Assembly (NCBI RefSeq): GCF_012932915.1
Contig: NZ_VCQU01000003.1
Span: 372,001 to 436,000 of the forward strand
Direction: 5' to 3'
Length of the DNA: 64,000 nucleotides
Source: Antrihabitans stalactiti
GTDB taxonomy: Bacteria > Actinomycetota > Actinomycetes > Mycobacteriales > Mycobacteriaceae
The notes under the pieces are model-generated. The model searched no databases. It was given only the letters and a program-made list of their open reading frames with translations, and was not told the DNA's origin. The translations under genes were made by a program, and so were the position numbers. Shown piece by piece: positions 25,361 to 32,901 of the stretch. Numbering within the stretch: position 1 is the stretch's first letter; each line of letters begins with the position of its first letter.

Positions 25361-26818
25361 TCAGGGCAGGGCGATGTATTTGACCTCGAGGTATTCCTCG
25401 ATGCCTTCGGCCCCGCTTTCGCGTCCGATTCCGGATTCCTTGACGCCGCCGAACGGTGCGGCGACGTCGGAGATGATGCCGCGATTGATGCCGACCATGC
25501 CTGATTCGAGCGCCTCTGCCACGCGGAACGCGCGATTCAGATCTTCGGTGTAAATGTACGCAGCCAAACCGTATTCGGTGTCGTTGGCAGCGGCGACCCC
25601 TTCGGCTTCACCGTCGAATCCGGTGATGGCAGCGACGGGACCGAACACTTCCTCGCGGAGGATGCGTGCGTCGGCGGGTACGTCGGCAAGAACGGTCGGC
25701 GGGTAGAAATAGCCGGCCCCGGCAGGCACCGTGCCACCGGTCGTCACGACCGCACCCTTGGCGACGGCGTCACGAACGATCGCGTCGACACTGCCGCGTT
25801 GTTTCTCGGTGATCAGGGGCCCTACCTGGGTTCCGCTGGCGTGGCCCGGCCCAACGCGGAGTGCCGCCATGCGGGCTGTCAGCTTTGCGGTGAACTCGGC
25901 GCGCACCGAATTGTCGACGTGCATGCGGTTGGCTGCGGTGCAGGCCTCGCCGGTGTTGCGCACCTTGGCGGCCATTGCGCCGTCGACCGCGGCTTCGAGA
26001 TCCGCGTCCGCGAAGACGACGAACGGTGCGTTTCCGCCCAGCTCCATCGACGTCCGCAGAACCCGTGAAGCCGATTGTGCGAGAAGCCTTTTGCCTACTC
26101 CGGTCGAGCCGGTGAAGGTGACCTTGCGTAGGCGGCTGTCGGCGAACAACGGATCGGTGAGTGTCGCGGCATCCGACGTCGGGAGGATCGAGAGGACGCC
26201 GGACGGCAGTCCTGCGTCGGCGAATACCTGACCGAGCAGCAGCATCGTCAACGGTGTTTCGGCGGCGGGCTTCACGATCATCGTGCAGCCCGCGGCGAGG
26301 GCGGGTGCGATCTTGCGCGTACCCATGGCGAGCGGGAAGTTCCATGGGGTGATCGCCAACGTCGGACCGACGGGTTGCTTGGTGACGAGGATTCGGCCGT
26401 TGCCCGAGGGCGACGGTGTGTAGCGCCCGTTGATACGGACCGCTTCTTCGGAGAACCAGCGCAGGAACTCGCCGCCGTACGTCACCTCGCCGTATGCCTC
26501 GACGAGTGGTTTGCCCATCTCCAGGGTCATGAGCAGGGCGAAGTCGTCTCGCCGAGCGTTCACCAATCCCCATGCACGACGCAATATTTCGGCTCGGTCG
26601 CGTGCCGGCATTGCCGCCCACGACGCCTGTGCTTCCGCTGCCGCGTCGAGCGTGCGGGCACCTTCGATGGCGCCTGCATCGGCAACCTCGATCAGCACCT
26701 CGCCGGTCGCCGGGTTGTACACCGGGAACGTCTTCCCTGAGGCGGCAGGCATTTGCTTGCCGCCGATCCACAGGTTGGTCGGCAGACCGGAGAGCAGGCC
26801 GGCAATTTCGTCGTGCAT
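25361..26818 (-). CDS. gabD: Succinate-semialdehyde dehydrogenase
   Basis: 485 residues of the aldehyde dehydrogenase superfamily, GabD type. ITPWNFPLAMGTRKIAPALA is the cofactor-binding region, FTGSTGVGKRL the nucleotide loop, MELGGNAPFVV carries the general-base Glu, and NTGEACTAANR holds the catalytic Cys (about residue 290). The reaction is succinate semialdehyde plus NAD(P)+ to succinate. The gene lies 22 bp after gabT and 36 bp before the glutamate dehydrogenase gene, in one minus-strand operon. A related aldehyde dehydrogenase lies at 61519-62865. Confidence 0.92.
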   Translation of the reverse strand: MHDEIAGLLSGLPTNLWIGGKQMPAASGKTFPVYNPATGEVLIEVADAGAIEGARTLDAAAEAQASWAAMPARDRAEILRRAWGLVNARRDDFALLMTLEMGKPLVEAYGEVTYGGEFLRWFSEEAVRINGRYTPSPSGNGRILVTKQPVGPTLAITPWNFPLAMGTRKIAPALAAGCTMIVKPAAETPLTMLLLGQVFADAGLPSGVLSILPTSDAATLTDPLFADSRLRKVTFTGSTGVGKRLLAQSASRVLRTSMELGGNAPFVVFADADLEAAVDGAMAAKVRNTGEACTAANRMHVDNSVRAEFTAKLTARMAALRVGPGHASGTQVGPLITEKQRGSVDAIVRDAVAKGAVVTTGGTVPAGAGYFYPPTVLADVPADARILREEVFGPVAAITGFDGEAEGVAAANDTEYGLAAYIYTEDLNRAFRVAEALESGMVGINRGIISDVAAPFGGVKESGIGRESGAEGIEEYLEVKYIALP

Positions 26819-26840
26819 GGTGGGTGTCTCCTAGATCGAA

Positions 26841-28187
26841 TCAGGCGCGTGCGGCGGAGCGGATGGCTTCGGCGAGGACCGTCAAGGCCTCGTCGAGCAA
26901 CTCGTCGCTGATGACGAGCGGCGGCAGGAGGCGGATGACGTTGCCGTAGGTACCGCACGTCAGAATGACAACGCCCTGCGAAAGGGCTTCGGCTGCAATG
27001 GCTTTGGTGAGAGCGGGATCTGGCTCGGTGGTGCCGGGCTTGACGATTTCGATCGCGAGCATCGCGCCACGACCGCGCACGTCGCCGATCACGTCGACCT
27101 CGCCTGCGAGTGCCTGCAGAACGGGCTTCGCAAGACCTTCGATCTCGCGGGCCCGACCGGGAAGGTCCAGCTCGCGCATGACATCGAGCGTCGCGATCGC
27201 AGCGGCGCACGCGACCGGGTTGCCGCCGTAGGTGCCGCCGAGTCCGCCTGCGTGGACCGCGTCGAGCAGGTCCGCGCGACCGGTGATCGCCGCGAGCGGC
27301 ATGCCACCTGCGATGCCCTTGGCCATCGTGATGATGTCGGGAACGATGCCTTCGTCCTCGCTGGCGAACCAGGCGCCGGTGCGGGCGAATCCGGTCTGTA
27401 CCTCGTCGGCGATGAAGACGACGTTGTTGGCCTTGGCCCAATTCACGAGTGTCGGAAGGAATCCGGGTGCGGGCACGACGAAACCGCCCTCGCCCTGGAT
27501 CGGCTCGATGATCATCGCGGCGAGCGAATCGGCACCGATCTGCTTCTCGATCTGCGAGATCGTCTGCAGTGCAGCCTGTTCACCGGTGAGGCCGGCGGCG
27601 TCGCGGTATGGGTAGGACGTCGGCATCCGGTAGATCTCGGGTGCGAACGGTCCGAAGTTGGTCTTGTACGGCATCGTCTTGGCGGTCAATGCCATCGTCA
27701 GGTTGGTGCGACCGTGATAGGCGTGGTCGAACGCGACGACGGCCATCTTGCCCGTCGCCAGACGGGCGACCTTGATTGCGTTCTCGACTGCTTCGGCGCC
27801 GGAATTGAATAGGACAGTGCGCTTTTCGTGATCACCGGGGGTGAGCTTGTTCAGTTCCTCGGCAACAGCCACGTAGCCCTCGTATGGCGTGACCATGAAG
27901 CATGTGTGGGTGAAATGACGAGCCTGCTCGGCTACTGCCGCGGTGACTGCCGCGTGCGACGCGCCGACGCTCGTGACTGCGATTCCGGCACCGAGGTCGA
28001 TGAGCGAGTTGCCGTCGACGTCGACGATCACGCCGCCGTCCGCATCCTCGGCGTAGACGGGCACCGATGATCCGACGCCGGCCGCTACTGCGCTCGAGCG
28101 ACGGGTCGCGAGTGCGGACGACCGCGGACCCGGCAATGCGGTGACGATGTTGCGCTTCTGTGCGAGTCGATAGGCGAAGTCGGCCAT
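26841..28187 (-). CDS. gabT: 4-aminobutyrate (GABA) aminotransferase
   Basis: 448 residues of the class III PLP aminotransferase family. FNSGAEAVENAIKVAR is the PLP phosphate-binding region, DHAYHGRTNLTMALT follows, IIEPIQGEGGF and VFIADEVQTGFARTG contain the PLP-contacting Asp, and the Schiff-base Lys is in TMAKGIAGGMPL (about residue 287). It moves the amino group of GABA to 2-oxoglutarate, giving succinate semialdehyde and glutamate. The ATG at 28187 has GGAG 9 nt upstream. First gene of gabT-gabD-gdh. Confidence 0.93.
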   Translation of the reverse strand: MADFAYRLAQKRNIVTALPGPRSSALATRRSSAVAAGVGSSVPVYAEDADGGVIVDVDGNSLIDLGAGIAVTSVGASHAAVTAAVAEQARHFTHTCFMVTPYEGYVAVAEELNKLTPGDHEKRTVLFNSGAEAVENAIKVARLATGKMAVVAFDHAYHGRTNLTMALTAKTMPYKTNFGPFAPEIYRMPTSYPYRDAAGLTGEQAALQTISQIEKQIGADSLAAMIIEPIQGEGGFVVPAPGFLPTLVNWAKANNVVFIADEVQTGFARTGAWFASEDEGIVPDIITMAKGIAGGMPLAAITGRADLLDAVHAGGLGGTYGGNPVACAAAIATLDVMRELDLPGRAREIEGLAKPVLQALAGEVDVIGDVRGRGAMLAIEIVKPGTTEPDPALTKAIAAEALSQGVVILTCGTYGNVIRLLPPLVISDELLDEALTVLAEAIRSAARA

Positions 28188-28364
28188 CGGTAAGGCTCCA
28201 ATCTGGTGGATTTCTCTTGCCCTGAGTCTTTGCCGAACGGCCACCTCGTGCCAGCGCCGTTTTGTCGAACGCTCGATCTCGGATGCGCCATTTCGGCAGA
28301 TGTATCAAGTGATTTATATCAGCAGACTTATAACAGATCACGCACAAGAACCAGGAGAAACGCC
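28188..28364. promoter_or_regulatory. Divergent promoter region between the gab operon and the ATP-grasp operon
   Basis: The 177-bp gap holds no gene. Its right part is AT-rich against a GC-rich background (about 28298-28340), with a weak inverted repeat TTATA (28314-28318) and TATAA (28329-28333). It must contain promoters for both directions, but I cannot assign hexamers or a regulator. Confidence 0.35.
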
Positions 28365-30020
28365 ATGACAGAAGCCACTCGTCGCTCAGCCGCCACGCCG
28401 CGGAAGCGTACGGGAAGGTCCGTGCCATCTGTGGCTGCCAAGTTGGCTGCCGAGAAGGTCATCAGCGCGCCACTCGTCGAGGGTCTCGACCCTCGTGAGG
28501 TCAGCGTCGGCACGGACGCGGCTTTCGCGTCGACTCCGTCCACTGCAACCAAGAAGCGCGCATTGCGCAATGTTTCCGAGGTGCGCCACTTCTTCCGCAC
28601 CAACGACGTGCCGGTGTTCTTCTTCGGCGCCACGCCGTTCAACCTGCTCGGCCTGGACCGTTGGGTCCGCAACTTCTCCTACATCACTTACTACGACGGC
28701 TGGGATGGCGCCCACCCCAACGTGTTCACCCCACGGTACAAGCCGTACCAGGAGTTCGAGAGCGGCGAAGAGATCAACAACTGGCTGCTGACGAACCCTG
28801 AGGTCCGTGCGCACATGGCTCGGATGATCCCGCCGGGCGTGCGTCCGAAGATCGCCATGGTGTTCTTCGACGAGGAGACCGAAGGCATCTGCGCCGAGCT
28901 CGGCTACGACCTGATCCTGCCGTCGGCAGCGTTGCGCGAGCACCTCGACTCGAAGATCGTCACGACGAAACTCGGCAACGAGGCCGGCGTGCCCAGCGTC
29001 CCGAACGTGCTTACCCGCGTGGAGGATTGGGACGGACTCGTCGCTGCGGCGCAGGAGGCTGGTCTCGGTGACGAACTCGTAGTCCAGACGCCGTACGGCG
29101 ACTCGGGCAAGACGACGTTCTTCATCGCGTCGGAAGCCGACTGGAAGAAACACAGCGCAGACATCGTCGGCCAGGACATCAAGGTGATGCGTCGGATCAA
29201 CAACCAGCCCGTCGCCGTCGAGGCAGTGCTGACCCGCTGCGGCACCGTCGTCGGACCGTTCATGACGGAGCTGACCGGCTACTCCAAGCTGACCCCGTAC
29301 CGCGGTGGTTGGTGCGGCAACGAGATGCACCCGACCGTCCTGACGCCGGAGCGCCGCTCGAAGGCGAACGAACTCGTTCGACGGCTCGGCGACCGGTTGA
29401 GCGACGAGGGCTACCGCGGCTTCTTCGAGGTCGACGTTCTCGTCGACACCGATAGCGACGAGGTCTACCTGGGTGAACTCAATCCCCGCATCAGCGGCGC
29501 ATCGGCGATCACGAACGTGACCGCAGGTGCGTACGCCGACGTGCCGTTGTTCCTGTTCCACCTGTTGGAGTACATGGACGTCGACTTCGAGCTCGACGTC
29601 GACGAGATCAACGACCGCTGGGAAGAACTCGCGTCGGCAGACGTGTGGAGCCAGATGATCATCAAGGAGACGTCGAACGTCGTCGAACAGCTGGAGTGGA
29701 CTCCGCAGACCGGAACCTACTCCCTCGACGCAGACGGAGCGCTCGTGTTCCGGCGTGCCGCGCTGGACTGGCATCAGTTGCAGAACGAGGGCGAGGCCTT
29801 CTTCCTCCGGATCTACGGTCCGCGTGACTACCGTTGGAAGGGCGCAGACCTCGGTGTTCTCGTGACCAAGGGTCGGTTGCAGGTCGACTCGCCAGACGGT
29901 CGGTCCGCTCTGACGATCCGCGCTCGCCACTTCATCGATTCGGTGCGTGCCAACTACTCGGGTCGGCCGCTGGCCGAGCCCGCAACGGCAAAGCGGGCGG
30001 TCGGCTTCAAGTCCTTATGA
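28365..30020 (+). CDS. ATP-grasp ligase (biotin carboxylase-like)
   Basis: 551 residues. A basic, Ala-rich N-terminal tail (about 1-70) precedes an ATP-grasp fold: ELVVQTPYGDSGKTTFF is the glycine-rich lid (about 235-251), and GFFEVDVLVD with VYLGELNPRISGAS carries the Mg-binding Glu and Asn (about 355-385). The C-terminal 130 residues are a separate beta-rich region. ATP-grasp enzymes join a carboxylate to an amine or thiol through an acyl phosphate. AGGAG lies 7 nt before the ATG. Its stop overlaps the ATG of the serine hydrolase gene (ATGA). Substrates are unknown. Confidence 0.82.
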   Translation: MTEATRRSAATPRKRTGRSVPSVAAKLAAEKVISAPLVEGLDPREVSVGTDAAFASTPSTATKKRALRNVSEVRHFFRTNDVPVFFFGATPFNLLGLDRWVRNFSYITYYDGWDGAHPNVFTPRYKPYQEFESGEEINNWLLTNPEVRAHMARMIPPGVRPKIAMVFFDEETEGICAELGYDLILPSAALREHLDSKIVTTKLGNEAGVPSVPNVLTRVEDWDGLVAAAQEAGLGDELVVQTPYGDSGKTTFFIASEADWKKHSADIVGQDIKVMRRINNQPVAVEAVLTRCGTVVGPFMTELTGYSKLTPYRGGWCGNEMHPTVLTPERRSKANELVRRLGDRLSDEGYRGFFEVDVLVDTDSDEVYLGELNPRISGASAITNVTAGAYADVPLFLFHLLEYMDVDFELDVDEINDRWEELASADVWSQMIIKETSNVVEQLEWTPQTGTYSLDADGALVFRRAALDWHQLQNEGEAFFLRIYGPRDYRWKGADLGVLVTKGRLQVDSPDGRSALTIRARHFIDSVRANYSGRPLAEPATAKRAVGFKSL

Positions 30021-31267
30021 TGGGGCGATCGGCTCGAAAGAAGCGAGCTACGACCACAAAAACAGGAGATCCGGTGATCGGCGGTGATCCGGGTCGCGTC
30101 CCGTCCGGCGTGACCCTCGACAACTGGCAGTCGTCATCGCAGTTGCATTGGACGTTCCAACATGTCGCGGACTTCCTCCCGATAGCCGTCATTTCGCGTG
30201 GGGTCGGCCCGATCGCAAAATTGCGGTCGGCGCCGGCGCCGCTGTCCGAGCTTGCGATGATGCGTCCGGACGGTGTTCCCACCACGGTCGGTGCCGTGAT
30301 GGGAACGACCGCCACCGATGGGTGGGCCGTCGTACGGGGGGACACGATTCTCGTCGAGGAGTATTTCGGCGGAATGGTGCCCGAGACTTCGCATCTGCTG
30401 ATGTCGGTGAGCAAGTCGTTGGTCGCGACCGTCGTCGGCGCATTGAACGGGTCCGGAGTGTTGGATGTCGATGCGCCGTTGACGGCCTATGTTCCGGTGC
30501 TTGCGAATTCCGGCTACGCGGGTGCGACCATTCGCAACTTGCTCGACATGCGTTCGGGCATCGCCTTTTCCGAGAACTACCTCGACCCGGCAGCGGAGGT
30601 GCGACTCCTCGAACAGGCGATCGGCTGGGCGCCACGAACCAGTCCGGAGGTGCCGGGAACGATGTACGACTTCCTGGTCTCGTTGCGCCAGAAGTCGATT
30701 CACGGAGGACCGTTCGAATACCGTTCGTGCGAAACAGACGTACTCGGCTGGATCTGCGAGGCCGCCAGTGGTATCCGCATGCCCGAGCTGATGTCCCAGT
30801 TGGTATGGGGAAAGATCGGCGCACGTGGAGACGCCACGATCGGCATCGACTCCATGGGAACCGGGATGTTCGACGGCGGCATAAACGCGCGGCTGCTCGA
30901 CATGATTCGCTTCGGATCGCTGTTTCTGCGCGAAGGTGTGTCGCTGACCGGTGAGCAAGTGGTGCCGGCGGCCTGGATCGCCGACACCTTCGCCGGTGGC
31001 ATCGATTCCCGCGAAGCGTTCGCCAACAGTCCCGGCGACAACCGAATGCCTGGCGGCATGTACCGCAACCAGTGCTGGTTCCCGTACTCGGGCAGCAATG
31101 TGTTGCTGTGCTTGGGGATTCACGGTCAGATGATCTACGTCAACCGCGCGGCAGGCGTCGTCGCCGCAAAGTTGTCGAGCTGGCCGCTTCCCCAGGATGC
31201 GCAGATGTTGTTCTCGACCATCAGCGCCTTCGACGCGATCTCGGCCGAACTCGCCATACGCTCGTGA
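30017..31267 (+). CDS. Serine hydrolase of the beta-lactamase / NylB-like family
   Basis: Up to 416 residues. The catalytic SxxK is in LLMSVSKSLVATV (about residues 127-139), a Tyr motif lies in FEYRSCETDVLGW, and GIHGQMIYVN replaces the KTG box, as in 6-aminohexanoate-oligomer hydrolases and EstB-type esterases. No clear signal peptide, so it is likely cytoplasmic. The ATG at 30017 overlaps the ATP-grasp stop; a GTG at 30074 with AGGAG 5 nt upstream is an alternative start giving 397 residues. The stop codon lies inside a 46-bp palindrome. A make-and-break amide system with the ligase is possible. Confidence 0.82.
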   Translation: MMGRSARKKRATTTKTGDPVIGGDPGRVPSGVTLDNWQSSSQLHWTFQHVADFLPIAVISRGVGPIAKLRSAPAPLSELAMMRPDGVPTTVGAVMGTTATDGWAVVRGDTILVEEYFGGMVPETSHLLMSVSKSLVATVVGALNGSGVLDVDAPLTAYVPVLANSGYAGATIRNLLDMRSGIAFSENYLDPAAEVRLLEQAIGWAPRTSPEVPGTMYDFLVSLRQKSIHGGPFEYRSCETDVLGWICEAASGIRMPELMSQLVWGKIGARGDATIGIDSMGTGMFDGGINARLLDMIRFGSLFLREGVSLTGEQVVPAAWIADTFAGGIDSREAFANSPGDNRMPGGMYRNQCWFPYSGSNVLLCLGIHGQMIYVNRAAGVVAAKLSSWPLPQDAQMLFSTISAFDAISAELAIRS

Positions 31268-31306
31268 GTCTTTTAGGAGTCTATAGACTCCTAAAAGACT
31301 CACGAG
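31261..31306. terminator. 46-bp perfect palindrome, bidirectional terminator candidate (copy A)
   Basis: Every base from 31261 to 31306 pairs with its mirror: arms run CTCGTGAGTCTTTTAGGAGT and so on to a central TATA. The TGA of the serine hydrolase (31265-31267) and the TGA of the convergent PucR-type regulator (31302-31300) are both supplied by the symmetric GTGAG arms. Related palindromes lie at 38567-38610 and 41628-41671. The A/T runs inside the arms give a U-rich step on both transcripts. Confidence 0.75.
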
Positions 31307-32487
31307 GGTTGTCGCGTTGCGCGCCTATCGATTTCGAAAGCCAGGCACAGCTCGGCAATATCTTTCGGCCGCGTCAACGATCGGCCCGTCTTCTCCTCGA
31401 TGCGGTGCAACCGGTGCCGGACCGTATTGGGATGGCAGAACACCTTCGCGGCGGTGTCGTTCGCGGACCCACCGGCCTCGACCCAGGCTGCAAAAGTGTC
31501 GACCAGAATGCGGCGCTCCTCGGGCGGTAGCTCGTCGAGCTGCCCAAGGACGTTCTTTCCGATTCGCGCCATCGTCTCCGGTGCGCTGACGGCGGCGAGG
31601 GCCAAGGGCGACTCGTCGAACACGGCGACGAGGCGTTCGCTGTTGCGGTTGATCGCCAACCGCGCGAATCGAAGCGCGTCGCTCGTGTCGGCGAGGTCGT
31701 CGAACGGTGGGCTGATACCGACGTGGGTGGTGGCGACCGTCTCGAGAGTGTCGATCAACGCCTGAAGTATGTCGGGGCGACGGAGGAACACGATCCCGAC
31801 CTGCAGGTCCGGCAACAAGCGCCACGCCGACCGGATGTCGCGGCCATCGAGTCTGCTCGCGATTTCCGGCAGTCCCAGCCTGCCGACACCCGGAACCTCT
31901 GCTGCAACAACCACATACGGACCCTTGGACGGTAGCCGCAAGAGGTCCGCGGCTTCCCACAGGCTCTGTGTGTCGGTGATCTGATGGAACAGCAACGCCT
32001 CGACCAGCGCGGACCGCTCCTCTTCGCGTCCGAGCATCTTGGCCGTGAGCTGCTTGCGATATGCGCTCGTCATCGCTTGGGTGAACATGTCCTGAGCGAC
32101 GAGGATGTTCGACGTGGCGTCCAGAATCACTTCGGCCTTGATGCCGCGCCGCCGCGCCTCCTCGATCGTCTTCTCCCACATGAACCGAAAGCCGACGCGA
32201 TACGCCGCCATGACGGCAGCCAAGGGAATGCCGGCAGCCGCGCGCTGCACCCCGGTGTCCTCCGCAGGCGTCACATCGATCTCACCCTCACCCGCCAGCG
32301 AACGGAAGACGTAGGTCATGTTCGCGGCGCAGGTCGCGGCGACTTGCTCCTTCGTGACAACCGAATTGGAGCGATAGAAATCGAGGTCGCGGCAGATTTG
32401 ATCGGCCAACGCCGAACCTAGCTCGTCCGCGCGCGCGAGCATCGCATTGCTGAGTTCGATGATTTCTTTCTGGGGCGGTCCACCCAT
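31300..32487 (-). CDS. PucR/CdaR-type transcriptional regulator
   Basis: 395 residues. The N-terminal helical region (about 1-150) resembles the RsbR/histidine-kinase-like sensor domains of this group, a GGDEF-like middle region follows (about 170-290), and the C-terminal HTH_30 helix-turn-helix reads LVDTFAAWVEAGGSANDTAAKVFCHPNTVRHRLHRIEE (broken here for description: about 335-375). Such proteins usually activate an adjacent catabolic operon. It is divergent from the fadD-pha operon across a 414-bp repeat-rich gap, so it probably regulates PHA genes. Confidence 0.82.
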   Translation of the reverse strand: MGGPPQKEIIELSNAMLARADELGSALADQICRDLDFYRSNSVVTKEQVAATCAANMTYVFRSLAGEGEIDVTPAEDTGVQRAAAGIPLAAVMAAYRVGFRFMWEKTIEEARRRGIKAEVILDATSNILVAQDMFTQAMTSAYRKQLTAKMLGREEERSALVEALLFHQITDTQSLWEAADLLRLPSKGPYVVVAAEVPGVGRLGLPEIASRLDGRDIRSAWRLLPDLQVGIVFLRRPDILQALIDTLETVATTHVGISPPFDDLADTSDALRFARLAINRNSERLVAVFDESPLALAAVSAPETMARIGKNVLGQLDELPPEERRILVDTFAAWVEAGGSANDTAAKVFCHPNTVRHRLHRIEEKTGRSLTRPKDIAELCLAFEIDRRATRQPS

Positions 32488-32533
32488 ACCGACACGATAG
32501 GCCTGCGCTTTAGTGCCGACCCCGCCGCCCGCG

Positions 32534-32592
32534 TCCGCATGAATGTCACACCCAATCGATCTGACGCAATCGGTGTGACATTGATGCGATGG
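32534..32592 (+). repeat. 59-bp direct repeat with internal hairpin, copy 1
   Basis: Identical to 32720-32778 except one base. Inside, AATGTCACACC and GGTGTGACATT form an 11-bp stem around a loop of about 19 nt. Together with the hairpin at 32633-32675 it fills most of the 414-bp gap between the PucR-type regulator and fadD. It resembles an intergenic palindromic repeat element; a regulator binding site is the alternative. Confidence 0.7.
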
Positions 32593-32632
32593 TCCGGCCG
32601 TCTCGCCCGTCTCGGCCGTGTTGGCGGTGTGT

Positions 32633-32675
32633 CAATGGGCCATTGCCTCACTCTGACTGAGGCGGTGGGCCATTG
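32633..32675. repeat. Imperfect hairpin between the two 59-bp repeats
   Basis: The sequence begins CAATGGGCCATTGCCTCA and ends TGAGGCGGTGGGCCATTG, giving a perfect CCTCA/TGAGG inner stem with CTCTGAC as loop and a partly paired outer stem. It is unlike the flanking repeats in sequence. Confidence 0.5.
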
Positions 32676-32719
32676 ATGCAGTGCGCGATGGCGCCGTCGC
32701 GTCATCTCGCCGCGCCGTA

Positions 32720-32778
32720 TCCGCATGAATGTCACATCCAATCGATCTGACGCAATCGGTGTGACATTGATGCGATGG
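32720..32778 (+). repeat. 59-bp direct repeat with internal hairpin, copy 2
   Basis: Second copy of 32534-32592. The single difference (C to T in the left arm) still allows a G-U pair in the stem, so the hairpin is preserved in RNA. It is followed after 7 bp by a perfect 20-bp palindrome. Confidence 0.7.
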
Positions 32779-32785
32779 GGGACCC

Positions 32786-32805
32786 CGATGTGAGCGCTCA
32801 CATCG
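32786..32805. promoter_or_regulatory. Perfect 20-bp palindrome upstream of the PHA operon
   Basis: CGATGTGAGCGCTCACATCG is fully self-complementary and ends 96 bp before the fadD start. Its core TGTGAGCGCTCACA equals the idealised LacI-family operator. No LacI gene is present, so the binder is unknown; the divergent PucR-type protein is a candidate on position alone. Confidence 0.5.
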
Positions 32806-32901
32806 AGAGGGTGGTCATGTTGTTCCCGCCACCATCGACCTCTCGGGCCGCCGAGATCACCATTGAAGTAAGCGAAAAGCCGAAATCAATGGAGGTCGAA
32901 G

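Noticed and set aside
28386-29930. Long open frame (about 510 codons) antisense to the ATP-grasp gene
   Set aside because: It has no recognisable domain, is very rich in Val, Asp and Arg as expected for the complement of a GC-rich gene, and lacks a ribosome site. The plus-strand gene shows clear motifs.
32418-32801. Protein-coding gene on the minus strand across the 32.5-32.8 kb repeats
   Set aside because: The frame consists mainly of the translated 59-bp repeats (the same 18-residue peptide twice) and has no independent support.
32786-32805. Genuine lac-type operator with a LacI regulator in the window
   Set aside because: The core matches the idealised LacI site, but no LacI/GalR protein is encoded here, so only an unassigned operator is claimed.
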